Shown in pieces: positions 1 through 5,001 of a stretch of 5,001 bases of DNA; within the stretch, counting starts at the first letter, position 1; every line of letters starts with the position of its first letter. The position numbers and the translations under genes were made by a program. The stretch spans positions 1 to 5,001 of the forward strand of contig URYT01000137.1 of NCBI GenBank assembly GCA_900552185.1, read 5' to 3'. Under the pieces are notes generated by a model. It was not told the origin of the DNA, searched no databases, and saw only the letters and a list, made by a program, of their open reading frames with translations. Source of the DNA: an uncultured Collinsella sp. Its GTDB lineage: Bacteria; Actinomycetota; Coriobacteriia; Coriobacteriales; Coriobacteriaceae.

Positions 1-92
1 CGCAGGAAGCTTGGATACGCCTAGGCGCGGTCCAAGAAATCGTCCGCACCCCCATTTAGGGACTATTCCACCGCAACGTATTGGGAGATTAC
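1..92. other. Gene-free left edge with a weak inverted repeat
   Basis: This stretch lies downstream of the leftward regulator gene and holds no supportable coding region. It contains an inverted repeat, CTTGGA at 10-15 and TCCAAG at 31-36, enclosing the perfect 10-bp palindrome CGCCTAGGCG at 18-27. No T-run follows on either strand, so it does not look like an intrinsic terminator. No other terminator for the regulator gene is visible; if one exists it may lie beyond the edge or be Rho-dependent. Confidence 0.3.
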
Positions 93-1637
93 CTAGTCCT
101 TGGGTGTCCAGGACCAGAAGAAGTTGATGAGGGCCACGCGCGAGGCGGTACCGGCCTTCTTGTTGATCGAGGAAATGTGGCGATAGAGCGTGGAGCGCGA
201 AAGAAAGAGCGTTGTGGCGATGTCCTGAACGCTCTGGTCCGAAACGACCAAGACCTCAAGAATATCGCGCTCGCGCTCTGTAAGCCCAAAGGTGGCGACG
301 AAGGCATCAAGGCGTTCATCGGACGTGAGCTCCGCTGCCTCCACGGGCTCGGGGTCGGAGCATGTGGGCGCAAGATCCCCACCAAGATCGTCGGTGGCAA
401 GCGGCAGTCCGTCCCGCATCGCGGCATCATCGGCTCGTTGCCCCAACTGCCCCAGCAGCGTAATCGCAATGCCCACAAACATCACGAGCGCCGCACCGAC
501 CGCAGCCAGCACATTTTGACTCGAGATAATCGCCACTGCCGGCGCCGTCACGAACATCGAGCACACGTTGTTGACGACGCGACCCATGCACGGCCAAAAA
601 TATGACCAGCGCGCATAGAGCGAGACGGCGGCATATTTTGTGGTAAAGAACACCACGAAAAAGCCCGAGCCCAGATAAAAGATGATCGTGGCAGCGAGCT
701 CGTTGCCACCATTGCCGTCGACGATGAGCACAAAGAACGAAAGCGTGGACAGTATGGCGGCACATGTCATGCCGATATTCATATACGAGCGGCCGTGCAG
801 GTCAAATAGGACGCCGGCAGCCAACGAGCTCACGACAAGCAGCAGGCGCGGCCAGTCACCCAAATCAACGGCTCCGGTAGCATGCAAGGTTGTGAGACCC
901 GCGTTGAGAGCGGCGAATACGCCGGAAAGATACGCCGTCGCCACGGTCAGGCGGACCACGGCGCGGCGGAATGCCGCCTTTGCCTTGGGATCGTCTTGCC
1001 ACTTGGCGCCATATTCCAAAGCATCTACCGAAAGCCCGGCAACACTGGGTTCAAAGCTGGGATCGGACTCGTCGCGCAGCTTGGCGCGTCGGGCACCGTG
1101 GAGCAACGCCACCTGCGCGATCGCACAGACGACCAGAACAGCCTGCTGAGGAATACCGACAGGCATCACCATGTGGTTGATCACCTGTACCAGAACGCCC
1201 ATGGCATAGGAAAGTGCGGCGGCGCGCGCCAGGCAGGGCGTCTGCGCAAAACGCCGCGCAAGATTGGCATGGGCGGTCGATCCGCAATAGCCCAGGGCGC
1301 AGCACGCCACCAGGCCGCCGGCAATTACTACCTCAAACCGCACTGCCGTAATCATCAGCAGCAACGCCGATACCAACAGCACGCCTGTAATATCGCTCGT
1401 CGCATCGATCGTCTGGGGAAGGCGATAGTACAGAAATGGGCGCACGAAAAAGCCAATCACGCTCGCGCCGACAACGATGCTCTCGTAGATGACGACCTCA
1501 CTCGATGGCACGAACTCGGCTATGCGCACATCAAAGAGATACTCGCACGCCAAAAACGTGAAGAAGAACAGCGCCAGGCATATAATCTCCCGAATGCCCC
1601 GACGCAAATATGCGGTTGTGTCTCCCATGCCCCTCAT
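93..1637 (-). CDS. LuxR-family regulator with an N-terminal 12-helix membrane domain
   Basis: The gene encodes a 514-residue membrane-anchored transcription factor. Residues about 15-400 form roughly twelve hydrophobic helices in two blocks of six (about 15-35, 47-68, 83-100, 102-120, 141-160, 166-182; then 230-250, 263-280, 288-306, 313-331, 355-372, 376-398). A hydrophilic loop at about 183-228 separates the blocks, an MFS-like plan. A charged linker (about 401-450) leads to a LuxR/GerE helix-turn-helix at about 452-507. That domain opens with LTERERDILEV and has its recognition helix near SRSTLYRHISSINKKAG (480-496). In this family the membrane half is thought to sense a ligand or transport state while the C-terminal domain binds DNA; the signal is unknown here. 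I chose the ATG at 1637 because GGGGG (minus strand of 1644-1648) sits 6 nt upstream. A TTG seven codons earlier (1658) lacks a ribosome binding site and would lie almost at the predicted transcript start. The gene is divergent from the zinc-ribbon/SPFH operon. No receiver domain is seen. The class is secure, the target inferred. Confidence 0.93.
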   Translation of the reverse strand: MRGMGDTTAYLRRGIREIICLALFFFTFLACEYLFDVRIAEFVPSSEVVIYESIVVGASVIGFFVRPFLYYRLPQTIDATSDITGVLLVSALLLMITAVRFEVVIAGGLVACCALGYCGSTAHANLARRFAQTPCLARAAALSYAMGVLVQVINHMVMPVGIPQQAVLVVCAIAQVALLHGARRAKLRDESDPSFEPSVAGLSVDALEYGAKWQDDPKAKAAFRRAVVRLTVATAYLSGVFAALNAGLTTLHATGAVDLGDWPRLLLVVSSLAAGVLFDLHGRSYMNIGMTCAAILSTLSFFVLIVDGNGGNELAATIIFYLGSGFFVVFFTTKYAAVSLYARWSYFWPCMGRVVNNVCSMFVTAPAVAIISSQNVLAAVGAALVMFVGIAITLLGQLGQRADDAAMRDGLPLATDDLGGDLAPTCSDPEPVEAAELTSDERLDAFVATFGLTERERDILEVLVVSDQSVQDIATTLFLSRSTLYRHISSINKKAGTASRVALINFFWSWTPKD

Positions 1638-1643
1638 GGTTAA

Positions 1644-1648
1644 CCCCC
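1644..1648 (-). promoter_or_regulatory. Ribosome binding site of the LuxR-type gene
   Basis: The minus strand reads GGGGG followed by 6 nt (TTAACC) and then the ATG at 1637. It decides the start: the TTG at 1658 has no purine-rich stretch before it, and the ATG at 1628 has its AGGGG only one base upstream, which is too close. Confidence 0.6.
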
Positions 1649-1667
1649 AGCCGCTCAATTGTCTGGA

Positions 1668-1696
1668 AATCTATTTTAATAAAGAACCAGTCTCAA
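1668..1696 (-). promoter_or_regulatory. Putative sigma-70-type promoter of the LuxR-type gene
   Basis: Read on the minus strand, TTGAGA (1691-1696; 5 of 6 matches to TTGACA) is followed after 17 bp by TAGATT (1668-1673; 4 of 6 matches to TATAAT). The surrounding DNA is the most AT-rich in the intergenic region. Transcription would begin near 1661, giving a leader of about 24 nt to the ATG at 1637. A weaker alternative uses TTGCAA at 1719-1724 as the -35 box. This is pattern matching only. Confidence 0.4.
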
Positions 1697-1823
1697 TATC
1701 GAAGCCAGGCTCGAAATGTTGCAAATTCGACCCCAGCCGTCCACATCACGCCGCGATTTTGAGCCGCATGGACCAGAAGGGACGCGCGCGATCTCTAGCT
1801 CGGCCAGGAGTGTCTCCAACTGC

Positions 1824-1852
1824 CACTCATTTAAGTACGTCCCCAATGAGTG
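1824..1852. repeat. Hairpin repeat, copy A
   Basis: CACTCATT (1824-1831) pairs perfectly with AATGAGTG (1845-1852) around the 13-nt loop TAAGTACGTCCCC (1832-1844). Copy B, 66 bp downstream in the same orientation, has the same loop with one change. No T-run follows on either strand, so it is not an intrinsic terminator. It ends next to a short direct repeat, GCCTTCGA at 1852-1859 and 1862-1869. Confidence 0.7.
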
Positions 1853-1886
1853 CCTTCGAGCGCCTTCGACAAAGAGTGTCCCCCGC

Positions 1887-1921
1887 GACCAGTCGTTTAA
1901 GAACGTCCCCAACGACTAGTC
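1887..1921. repeat. Hairpin repeat, copy B
   Basis: The stem is 1887-1897 with 1911-1921: eleven positions with a single mismatch (1890/1918), seven of them (AGTCGTT/AACGACT) perfect and next to the loop. The 13-nt loop TAAGAACGTCCCC (1898-1910) differs from copy A at one base. The arms differ from copy A at two positions in the shared seven, and both differences are compensated on the other arm, so pairing rather than sequence is kept. The 3' arm runs into CAAAAATGG, which lacks the T-run of a terminator. Confidence 0.7.
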
Positions 1922-1993
1922 AAAAATGGGCCATGTGTCCCAGTTGTGGAGACTCCTTGAGCCGTCTGGGTATCGCGAAGGATCGCGCACTCC

Positions 1994-2031
1994 CCCATCA
2001 TCAAAAGTGACACACGCTACCAGTTGATGGG
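1994..2031 (+). promoter_or_regulatory. Possible hairpin occluding the ribosome binding site of the operon's first gene
   Basis: CCCATCA (1994-2000) is complementary to TGATGGG (2025-2031), a 7-bp perfect stem around a 24-nt loop. The 3' arm overlaps the first bases of the Shine-Dalgarno GGGAGG (2029-2034), and the flanking run of five C (1992-1996) offers alternative pairings. Such a fold could lower translation of the 2040 gene. Seven pairs with a long loop is weak, and chance is a real alternative. Confidence 0.25.
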
Positions 2032-2039
2032 AGGCAGCC

Positions 2040-2777
2040 ATGGGCTTCTTTGACAAGATGTTCGAGAAGAAAGAGTGCGCGATTTGCGGTACCGAGCTGG
2101 GACTTCTAGGTAAGACAAAAATCAATGAAGGCTACCTGTGCAAAGAGTGCGCCGGCAAGCTCTCCCCCTACTTTCACGGCTATCGCTCCAGCACCGCGGA
2201 CGACATCCGTGAGCAACTCGCCTACCGCGAGGCCAACGCCGAGCGCCTGCCTTCGTTCAACCCCACGCGCACGCTTTCTGCCGGGCGCACCAATATTATG
2301 CTCGATGAGGACGCGGGCCTGCTGATCATCACCTCGCAGAGCCGCTGGCGCGACGCCAATCCCGACATCATCGAGTTCTCGCAGGTACTCGGCTGCGATA
2401 TGGATATCGACGAGCATCGCACCGAGATCTATCGCGAGACCAAGGACGGCGAGCGCGAGAGCTACAACCCGCCGCGCTACGACCTGGATTACGACTTTAA
2501 TCTGACCATCCACGTCAACACGCCGTACTTTACCGAGATCAACCTGCGCGTGAACGACTCCACCATCGATCAGCGCGGCTCCATCGAATACCGCGAGGCC
2601 AAGCGCCAGGCAACCGAGGTCCGCGACGCGCTGGTGCAGCTGCGCCAGGAGACGCGCGACAGCGTCGTGGCCGCCAAGGCCCCCAAGACCGCGGTGACCT
2701 GCCCCTTCTGCGGAGCCACCACCATTCCCGATGCCAGTGGGCGCTGCGAATACTGCGGCGGCGCCATCGGCGCATAG
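2040..2777 (+). CDS. DUF4428 domain protein with zinc-binding clusters at both ends
   Basis: The product is 245 residues, with no signal peptide or membrane helix. The N-terminus is a DUF4428-type zinc finger: C13-x2-C16 in CAICGTELGLLGK, then C34-x2-C37 in GYLCKECAGKL. The middle (about 78-175) alternates hydrophobic and charged residues and looks beta-rich, with no motif I recognise. A charged helical stretch (about 183-212) leads to a zinc ribbon, C221-x2-C224 and C236-x2-C239 (CPFCG...CEYCGG), that ends the protein. The start is well supported by GGGAGG at 2029-2034, 5 nt before the ATG. It is the promoter-proximal gene of the operon, 24 bp ahead of the YdjG-like gene. The cytosolic location and paired zinc sites suggest a binding or adaptor role with the membrane proteins that follow, but that is inference. 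The domain name reflects the cysteine pattern; the function is unknown. Confidence 0.88.
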   Translation: MGFFDKMFEKKECAICGTELGLLGKTKINEGYLCKECAGKLSPYFHGYRSSTADDIREQLAYREANAERLPSFNPTRTLSAGRTNIMLDEDAGLLIITSQSRWRDANPDIIEFSQVLGCDMDIDEHRTEIYRETKDGERESYNPPRYDLDYDFNLTIHVNTPYFTEINLRVNDSTIDQRGSIEYREAKRQATEVRDALVQLRQETRDSVVAAKAPKTAVTCPFCGATTIPDASGRCEYCGGAIGA

Positions 2778-2801
2778 CCTCCGGCAGCGAAAGGACCGAT
2801 C

Positions 2802-4124
2802 ATGGCCTTCGAGAGCGTTAACTATCAGTGCCCTGCCTGCGGTGGCCCCTTGCATTTTGCAAGCGCCGAGCAAAAGCTCGTCTGCGACTACTGTGACTCG
2901 CGCTTTGAAGTCGAAGAAGTCGAGGTCCTCTATCGCGAGCGCCAGGACAAGGCAGATGCCAAAGCCGATGCCGCAGCCGCGGCCCCCAAGCCTGCTGTCG
3001 ACGATGCCGTGCAGGAGCTGGCTCAAAACGCCGGTTACATCTGCTCGTCGTGCGGCGCCGAGCTCGTGTCCGACGGCACCGTCGCTGTCACCACCTGCCC
3101 GTACTGCGGCAACTCCGCCGTAGCGCCCGGTCAGCTTTCGGGCGACTTCTCGCCCGACCTGGTGATTCCATTTAAGCTCGGGCGCGATGACGTCACGGCC
3201 GCACTCAAGGAACACTACAAGGGCAAGATCTTGCTGCCCAAGAGCTTTGTCACCGGCAACCACATCGACGAGGTCCAAGGTGTCTACGTGCCGTTTTGGC
3301 TCTACGGTGCCCGCGTTGACGGCGAAGTGTACTTTGGCGCGACCAACGAGACCGTGACCGAGGAATCCGACCGCACCGTCACGACCACCGACCACTACGA
3401 TGCCTATCGCAAGGGCAATATCTCGTTTAAGCGCGTGCCCGTCGACGGATCGTCCAAGATGCCCGACGGCCACATGGACGCCATCGAGCCGTTTGACTAC
3501 GACGCGCTGCGCCCGTTCTCGGTCGCATATATGCCCGGCTACATCGCCAACCGTTACGACGAGGACTGCGAGACCTGCAAGGCGCGCGCCGAGCGCCGTA
3601 TGGAAGAAAGCACGATCTCGGCCCTGCGCGAGACCGTCGTCGACGAATACGACGATGCCACGGTCGAAAGCAAGCAGCTCGACTACACCTGGGAAGACAG
3701 CGACTACGCCCTGTTCCCCGTCTGGATGCTCTCCACCTCGTGGAACGGCAAGAGCTACCTGTTTGCCATGAACGGCCAGACCGGCCGCTTGGTCGGCGAG
3801 CTCCCCTGCTCCAAGCCCAAGCTCGCCATCGCCTCGGTGCTGTTCTTCGTGATCGGATTTATCCTCTCCCAGATTCTCTTTATGGGGGAATACGCCTTCG
3901 ATCCGGATTACCTCACCTTTGATATCGAGGGCATCCTCATCAACGTCATCGCGCCGCTGATCATCGTGATTATCGGAGACGTACTACTGGTAGGCCAGCT
4001 CAAGACGGCCAACGAAGCAACCCATGCCGATGAGTATTGTGGCGAGCCCGACCTGACCGAGAAGCACGACACCTTCAGTCACACCGAGACCACCGTTGTC
4101 ATGAAAGACGACAAGGACGACTAA
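2802..4124 (+). CDS. YdjG-like membrane protein with two TFIIB-type zinc ribbons
   Basis: The product is 440 residues. Zinc ribbon 1 is C10-x2-C13 and C28-x2-C31 (YQCPACGGPL...CDYC). After an Ala/Lys/Asp linker, zinc ribbon 2 is C81-x2-C84 and C99-x2-C102 (CSSCGAEL...CPYCGN). A large soluble domain (about 115-335) includes the YVPFWLY motif near 162-168 and an extra C256-x2-C259 pair. Two hydrophobic helices follow at about 341-361 and 377-399, then an acidic, Thr-rich tail. The order of zinc ribbons, soluble domain and two C-terminal helices matches YdjG of the B. subtilis pspA-ydjGHI operon. There, YdjG and the SPFH protein YdjI act at the membrane and help position PspA (known for the family, inferred here). 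At 440 residues it is longer than YdjG as I recall it (roughly 340). AAAGGA (2790-2795) precedes the ATG by 6 nt. The gene lies 24 bp after the DUF4428 gene and 48 bp before the SPFH gene. Despite TFIIB-like ribbons it is not a transcription initiation factor. Confidence 0.87.
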   Translation: MAFESVNYQCPACGGPLHFASAEQKLVCDYCDSRFEVEEVEVLYRERQDKADAKADAAAAAPKPAVDDAVQELAQNAGYICSSCGAELVSDGTVAVTTCPYCGNSAVAPGQLSGDFSPDLVIPFKLGRDDVTAALKEHYKGKILLPKSFVTGNHIDEVQGVYVPFWLYGARVDGEVYFGATNETVTEESDRTVTTTDHYDAYRKGNISFKRVPVDGSSKMPDGHMDAIEPFDYDALRPFSVAYMPGYIANRYDEDCETCKARAERRMEESTISALRETVVDEYDDATVESKQLDYTWEDSDYALFPVWMLSTSWNGKSYLFAMNGQTGRLVGELPCSKPKLAIASVLFFVIGFILSQILFMGEYAFDPDYLTFDIEGILINVIAPLIIVIIGDVLLVGQLKTANEATHADEYCGEPDLTEKHDTFSHTETTVVMKDDKDD

Positions 4125-4172
4125 GCAATCCAACCAATACCACCCGGCCTTTGACGAGAAAGGAAGATCACC

Positions 4173-5001
4173 ATGGGACTCTTGAAAGCTGGATTGGGAG
4201 CTGCCGGCGGCGTCATGGCCGACCAGTGGAAGGAATTTATCTATTGCGAATCGATGCCCGCTGATGTCTTGGCCTGCAAGGGCAGCAAGCGCACCGGCGG
4301 CCGCAGCTCCAACACGCGCGGCGAGGACAACGTCATCTCCAACGGCTCCGTCATCGCCGTCAACGACGGCCAGGGCATGCTCGTGGTGCAAAACGGCAAG
4401 ATCATCGAGGTCGCGCTGGAGCCCGGCGAGTTTGTCTTTGACACCGGCAGCGAGCCGAGCGTCTTTAGCGGCAACCTGGGCGACTCCATCAAGGAGACCT
4501 TCGCCAATATCGGCAGCCGCTTTACCTTTGGCGGCGACGCGGGCAAGGACCAGCGTGTCTACTTCATCAACACCAAGGAGATCATCGGCAACAAGTACGG
4601 CACCGCCTCGCCCGTGCCCTTCCGCGTGGTCGATAACAACATTGGTCTGGACGTCGACATCTCCGTGCGCTGCAACGGCGAGTATTCGTACCGCATCACC
4701 AACCCGCTGCTGTTCTACACCAACGTATGCGGCAACGTGACCGATAGCTACACGCGCGACAAGATCGACAGTCAGCTTAAGTCCGAGCTGCTCACCGCCC
4801 TGCAGCCCGCCTTTGCCAAGATCTCGGAGATGGGCATCCGCTACAGTGCCATCCCCGGCCACACCACCGAGCTCGCCCGCGCGCTCAACGAGGTCCTCTC
4901 GGCCGACTGGCGCGACCTGCGTGGTGTCGAGATCGTGAGCTTTGGCGTTAACTCCATCGCCGCCTCGCAAGAAGACGAGCAGATGATCAAGGAGCTGCAG
5001 C
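4173..5001 (+). CDS. YdjI-like SPFH domain protein (3' end beyond the window)
   Basis: Only the first 276 codons are present; the frame is open to the last base. The N-terminus MGLLKAGLGAAGGVMADQWK is Gly/Ala-rich and could lie on the membrane surface, but there is no classical transmembrane helix. Next comes the family segment EFIYCESMPADVLACKG (21-37). The SPFH-type domain follows at about 55-265, with the beta-rich GQGMLVVQNGKIIEVALEPG stretch (66-85), FRVVDNNIGLDVDISVRCNG (150-169) and the later helices ending in SIAASQEDEQMIKEL. In B. subtilis YdjI is an SPFH protein of the pspA operon that scaffolds PspA at the membrane; proteins of this type often end in zinc ribbons, which would lie outside this window. 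AAAGGA at 4159-4164 stands 8 nt before the ATG. It is the third gene of the same-strand operon, directly after the YdjG-like gene, with no TPM-domain gene between them. Family assignment is firm, the cellular role inferred. Confidence 0.9.
   Translation, partial: MGLLKAGLGAAGGVMADQWKEFIYCESMPADVLACKGSKRTGGRSSNTRGEDNVISNGSVIAVNDGQGMLVVQNGKIIEVALEPGEFVFDTGSEPSVFSGNLGDSIKETFANIGSRFTFGGDAGKDQRVYFINTKEIIGNKYGTASPVPFRVVDNNIGLDVDISVRCNGEYSYRITNPLLFYTNVCGNVTDSYTRDKIDSQLKSELLTALQPAFAKISEMGIRYSAIPGHTTELARALNEVLSADWRDLRGVEIVSFGVNSIAASQEDEQMIKELQ

Larger units (their letters stand above)
1807..1956. repeat. REP/MITE-like element with imperfect terminal inverted repeats
   Basis: GGAGTGTCTCCAACTG at 1807-1822 matches the reverse complement of 1941-1956 (GGAGTCTCCACAACTG) at 13 of 16 positions, so the interval is bounded by an inverted pair exactly 150 bp end to end. 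Inside lie two direct copies of a unit of about 45 bp, offset by exactly 66 bp (1808-1852 and 1874-1918). Both copies begin GAGTGTC and carry TTTAAG(T/A)ACGTCCCCAA. There is no transposase gene and no clear target-site duplication, so it would be a non-autonomous dispersed element. Repeats with a GGGGACG core and variable stems resemble those mobilised by REP-associated (RAYT) Y1 transposases; that link is inference. The outer boundaries are uncertain. Confidence 0.5.
1638..2039. other. Divergent intergenic region carrying repeat elements
   Basis: These 402 bp separate the leftward regulator from the rightward operon, and no convincing gene lies in them. From left to right they hold the regulator's ribosome binding site and putative promoter (1644-1696), an imperfect dyad (1711-1730), a repeat element of about 150 bp with two hairpins (about 1807-1956), and a hairpin overlapping the Shine-Dalgarno of the first operon gene (1994-2031). 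I found no good -35/-10 pair for the rightward operon, although its promoter must lie here or inside the repeat. A minus-strand open frame at 1676-1912 starts with TTG inside the repeat and is judged non-genic. Confidence 0.6.

Noticed and set aside
81..605. Plus-strand open frame opposite the 3' end of the LuxR-type gene
   Set aside because: It is the antisense shadow of the helix-turn-helix coding region, has no ribosome binding site, and shows no motif.
882..1643. Plus-strand open frame opposite the LuxR-type gene
   Set aside because: Its product is rich in Arg, His, Gln and Ala with no recognisable domain, while the minus strand gives twelve membrane helices and a LuxR helix-turn-helix.
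1808..1918. CRISPR-like array
   Set aside because: There are only two units, and the conserved part is a hairpin loop with variable stems. There are no further repeats and no cas genes.
1887..1930. Hairpin copy B plus CAAAAATGG as an intrinsic terminator
   Set aside because: The stem is not GC-rich and the loop is 13 nt. No T-run follows on the plus strand, and the minus-strand T-run (from the A-run at 1922-1926) lies on the entry side of the hairpin, not its exit.
1971..1986. Direct repeat ATCGCG at 1971-1976 and 1981-1986 as an operator for the operon
   Set aside because: Six bases repeated once in GC-rich DNA is easily chance, and no promoter pair could be placed beside it.
2802..3110. 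Zinc ribbons read as a true TFIIB or helicase component
   Set aside because: The ribbons are followed by a YdjG-type soluble domain and two C-terminal membrane helices, not by cyclin folds or helicase motifs.
2106..3473. Long minus-strand open frame opposite the DUF4428 and YdjG-like genes
   Set aside because: It spans two well-supported genes and their spacer; its product is rich in Val, Ala, Gly and Asp with no family resemblance. It reflects G/C-biased third codon positions of the sense genes.
3984..4970. Minus-strand open frame opposite the end of the YdjG-like gene and the SPFH gene
   Set aside because: Same codon-bias shadow; the plus strand encodes recognisable membrane helices and an SPFH domain with proper ribosome binding sites.

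Overview
The window is about 60% GC in its genes, with strongly G/C-ending codons. The leftward gene encodes a LuxR-type helix-turn-helix fused to a twelve-helix membrane domain, an architecture that is especially expanded in Coriobacteriia (Actinomycetota). Together with small hairpin repeats of a kind I associate with Collinsella, this suggests a gut coriobacterium, most likely Collinsella or a close relative. That assignment is inference; there is no rRNA or other marker gene here.

Layout: positions 1-92 are a gene-free edge holding one weak inverted repeat. Positions 93-1637 (minus strand) encode the membrane-bound LuxR-family regulator. Positions 1638-2039 are a 402-bp divergent intergenic region. 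It carries a putative promoter for the regulator, a dyad just upstream of that promoter, and a repeat element of about 150 bp with two hairpins that share a loop but have different, compensating stems. A further hairpin overlaps the ribosome binding site of the rightward operon.

Positions 2040-5001 (plus strand) hold a three-gene operon. Its genes are a DUF4428 protein with zinc-binding cysteine clusters at both ends, a YdjG-like protein (two N-terminal zinc ribbons, two C-terminal membrane helices), and the first 276 codons of a YdjI-like SPFH (stomatin/prohibitin/flotillin-type) protein that runs off the window.

The last two genes correspond to ydjG and ydjI of the Bacillus subtilis pspA-ydjGHI membrane-stress operon. 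Here the TPM-domain gene ydjH is not between them, no pspA is visible, and a DUF4428 gene takes the promoter-proximal place. The simplest reading is a membrane-associated scaffold or stress module of coriobacterial layout. The divergent membrane-bound regulator may control it, but nothing in the sequence proves that.
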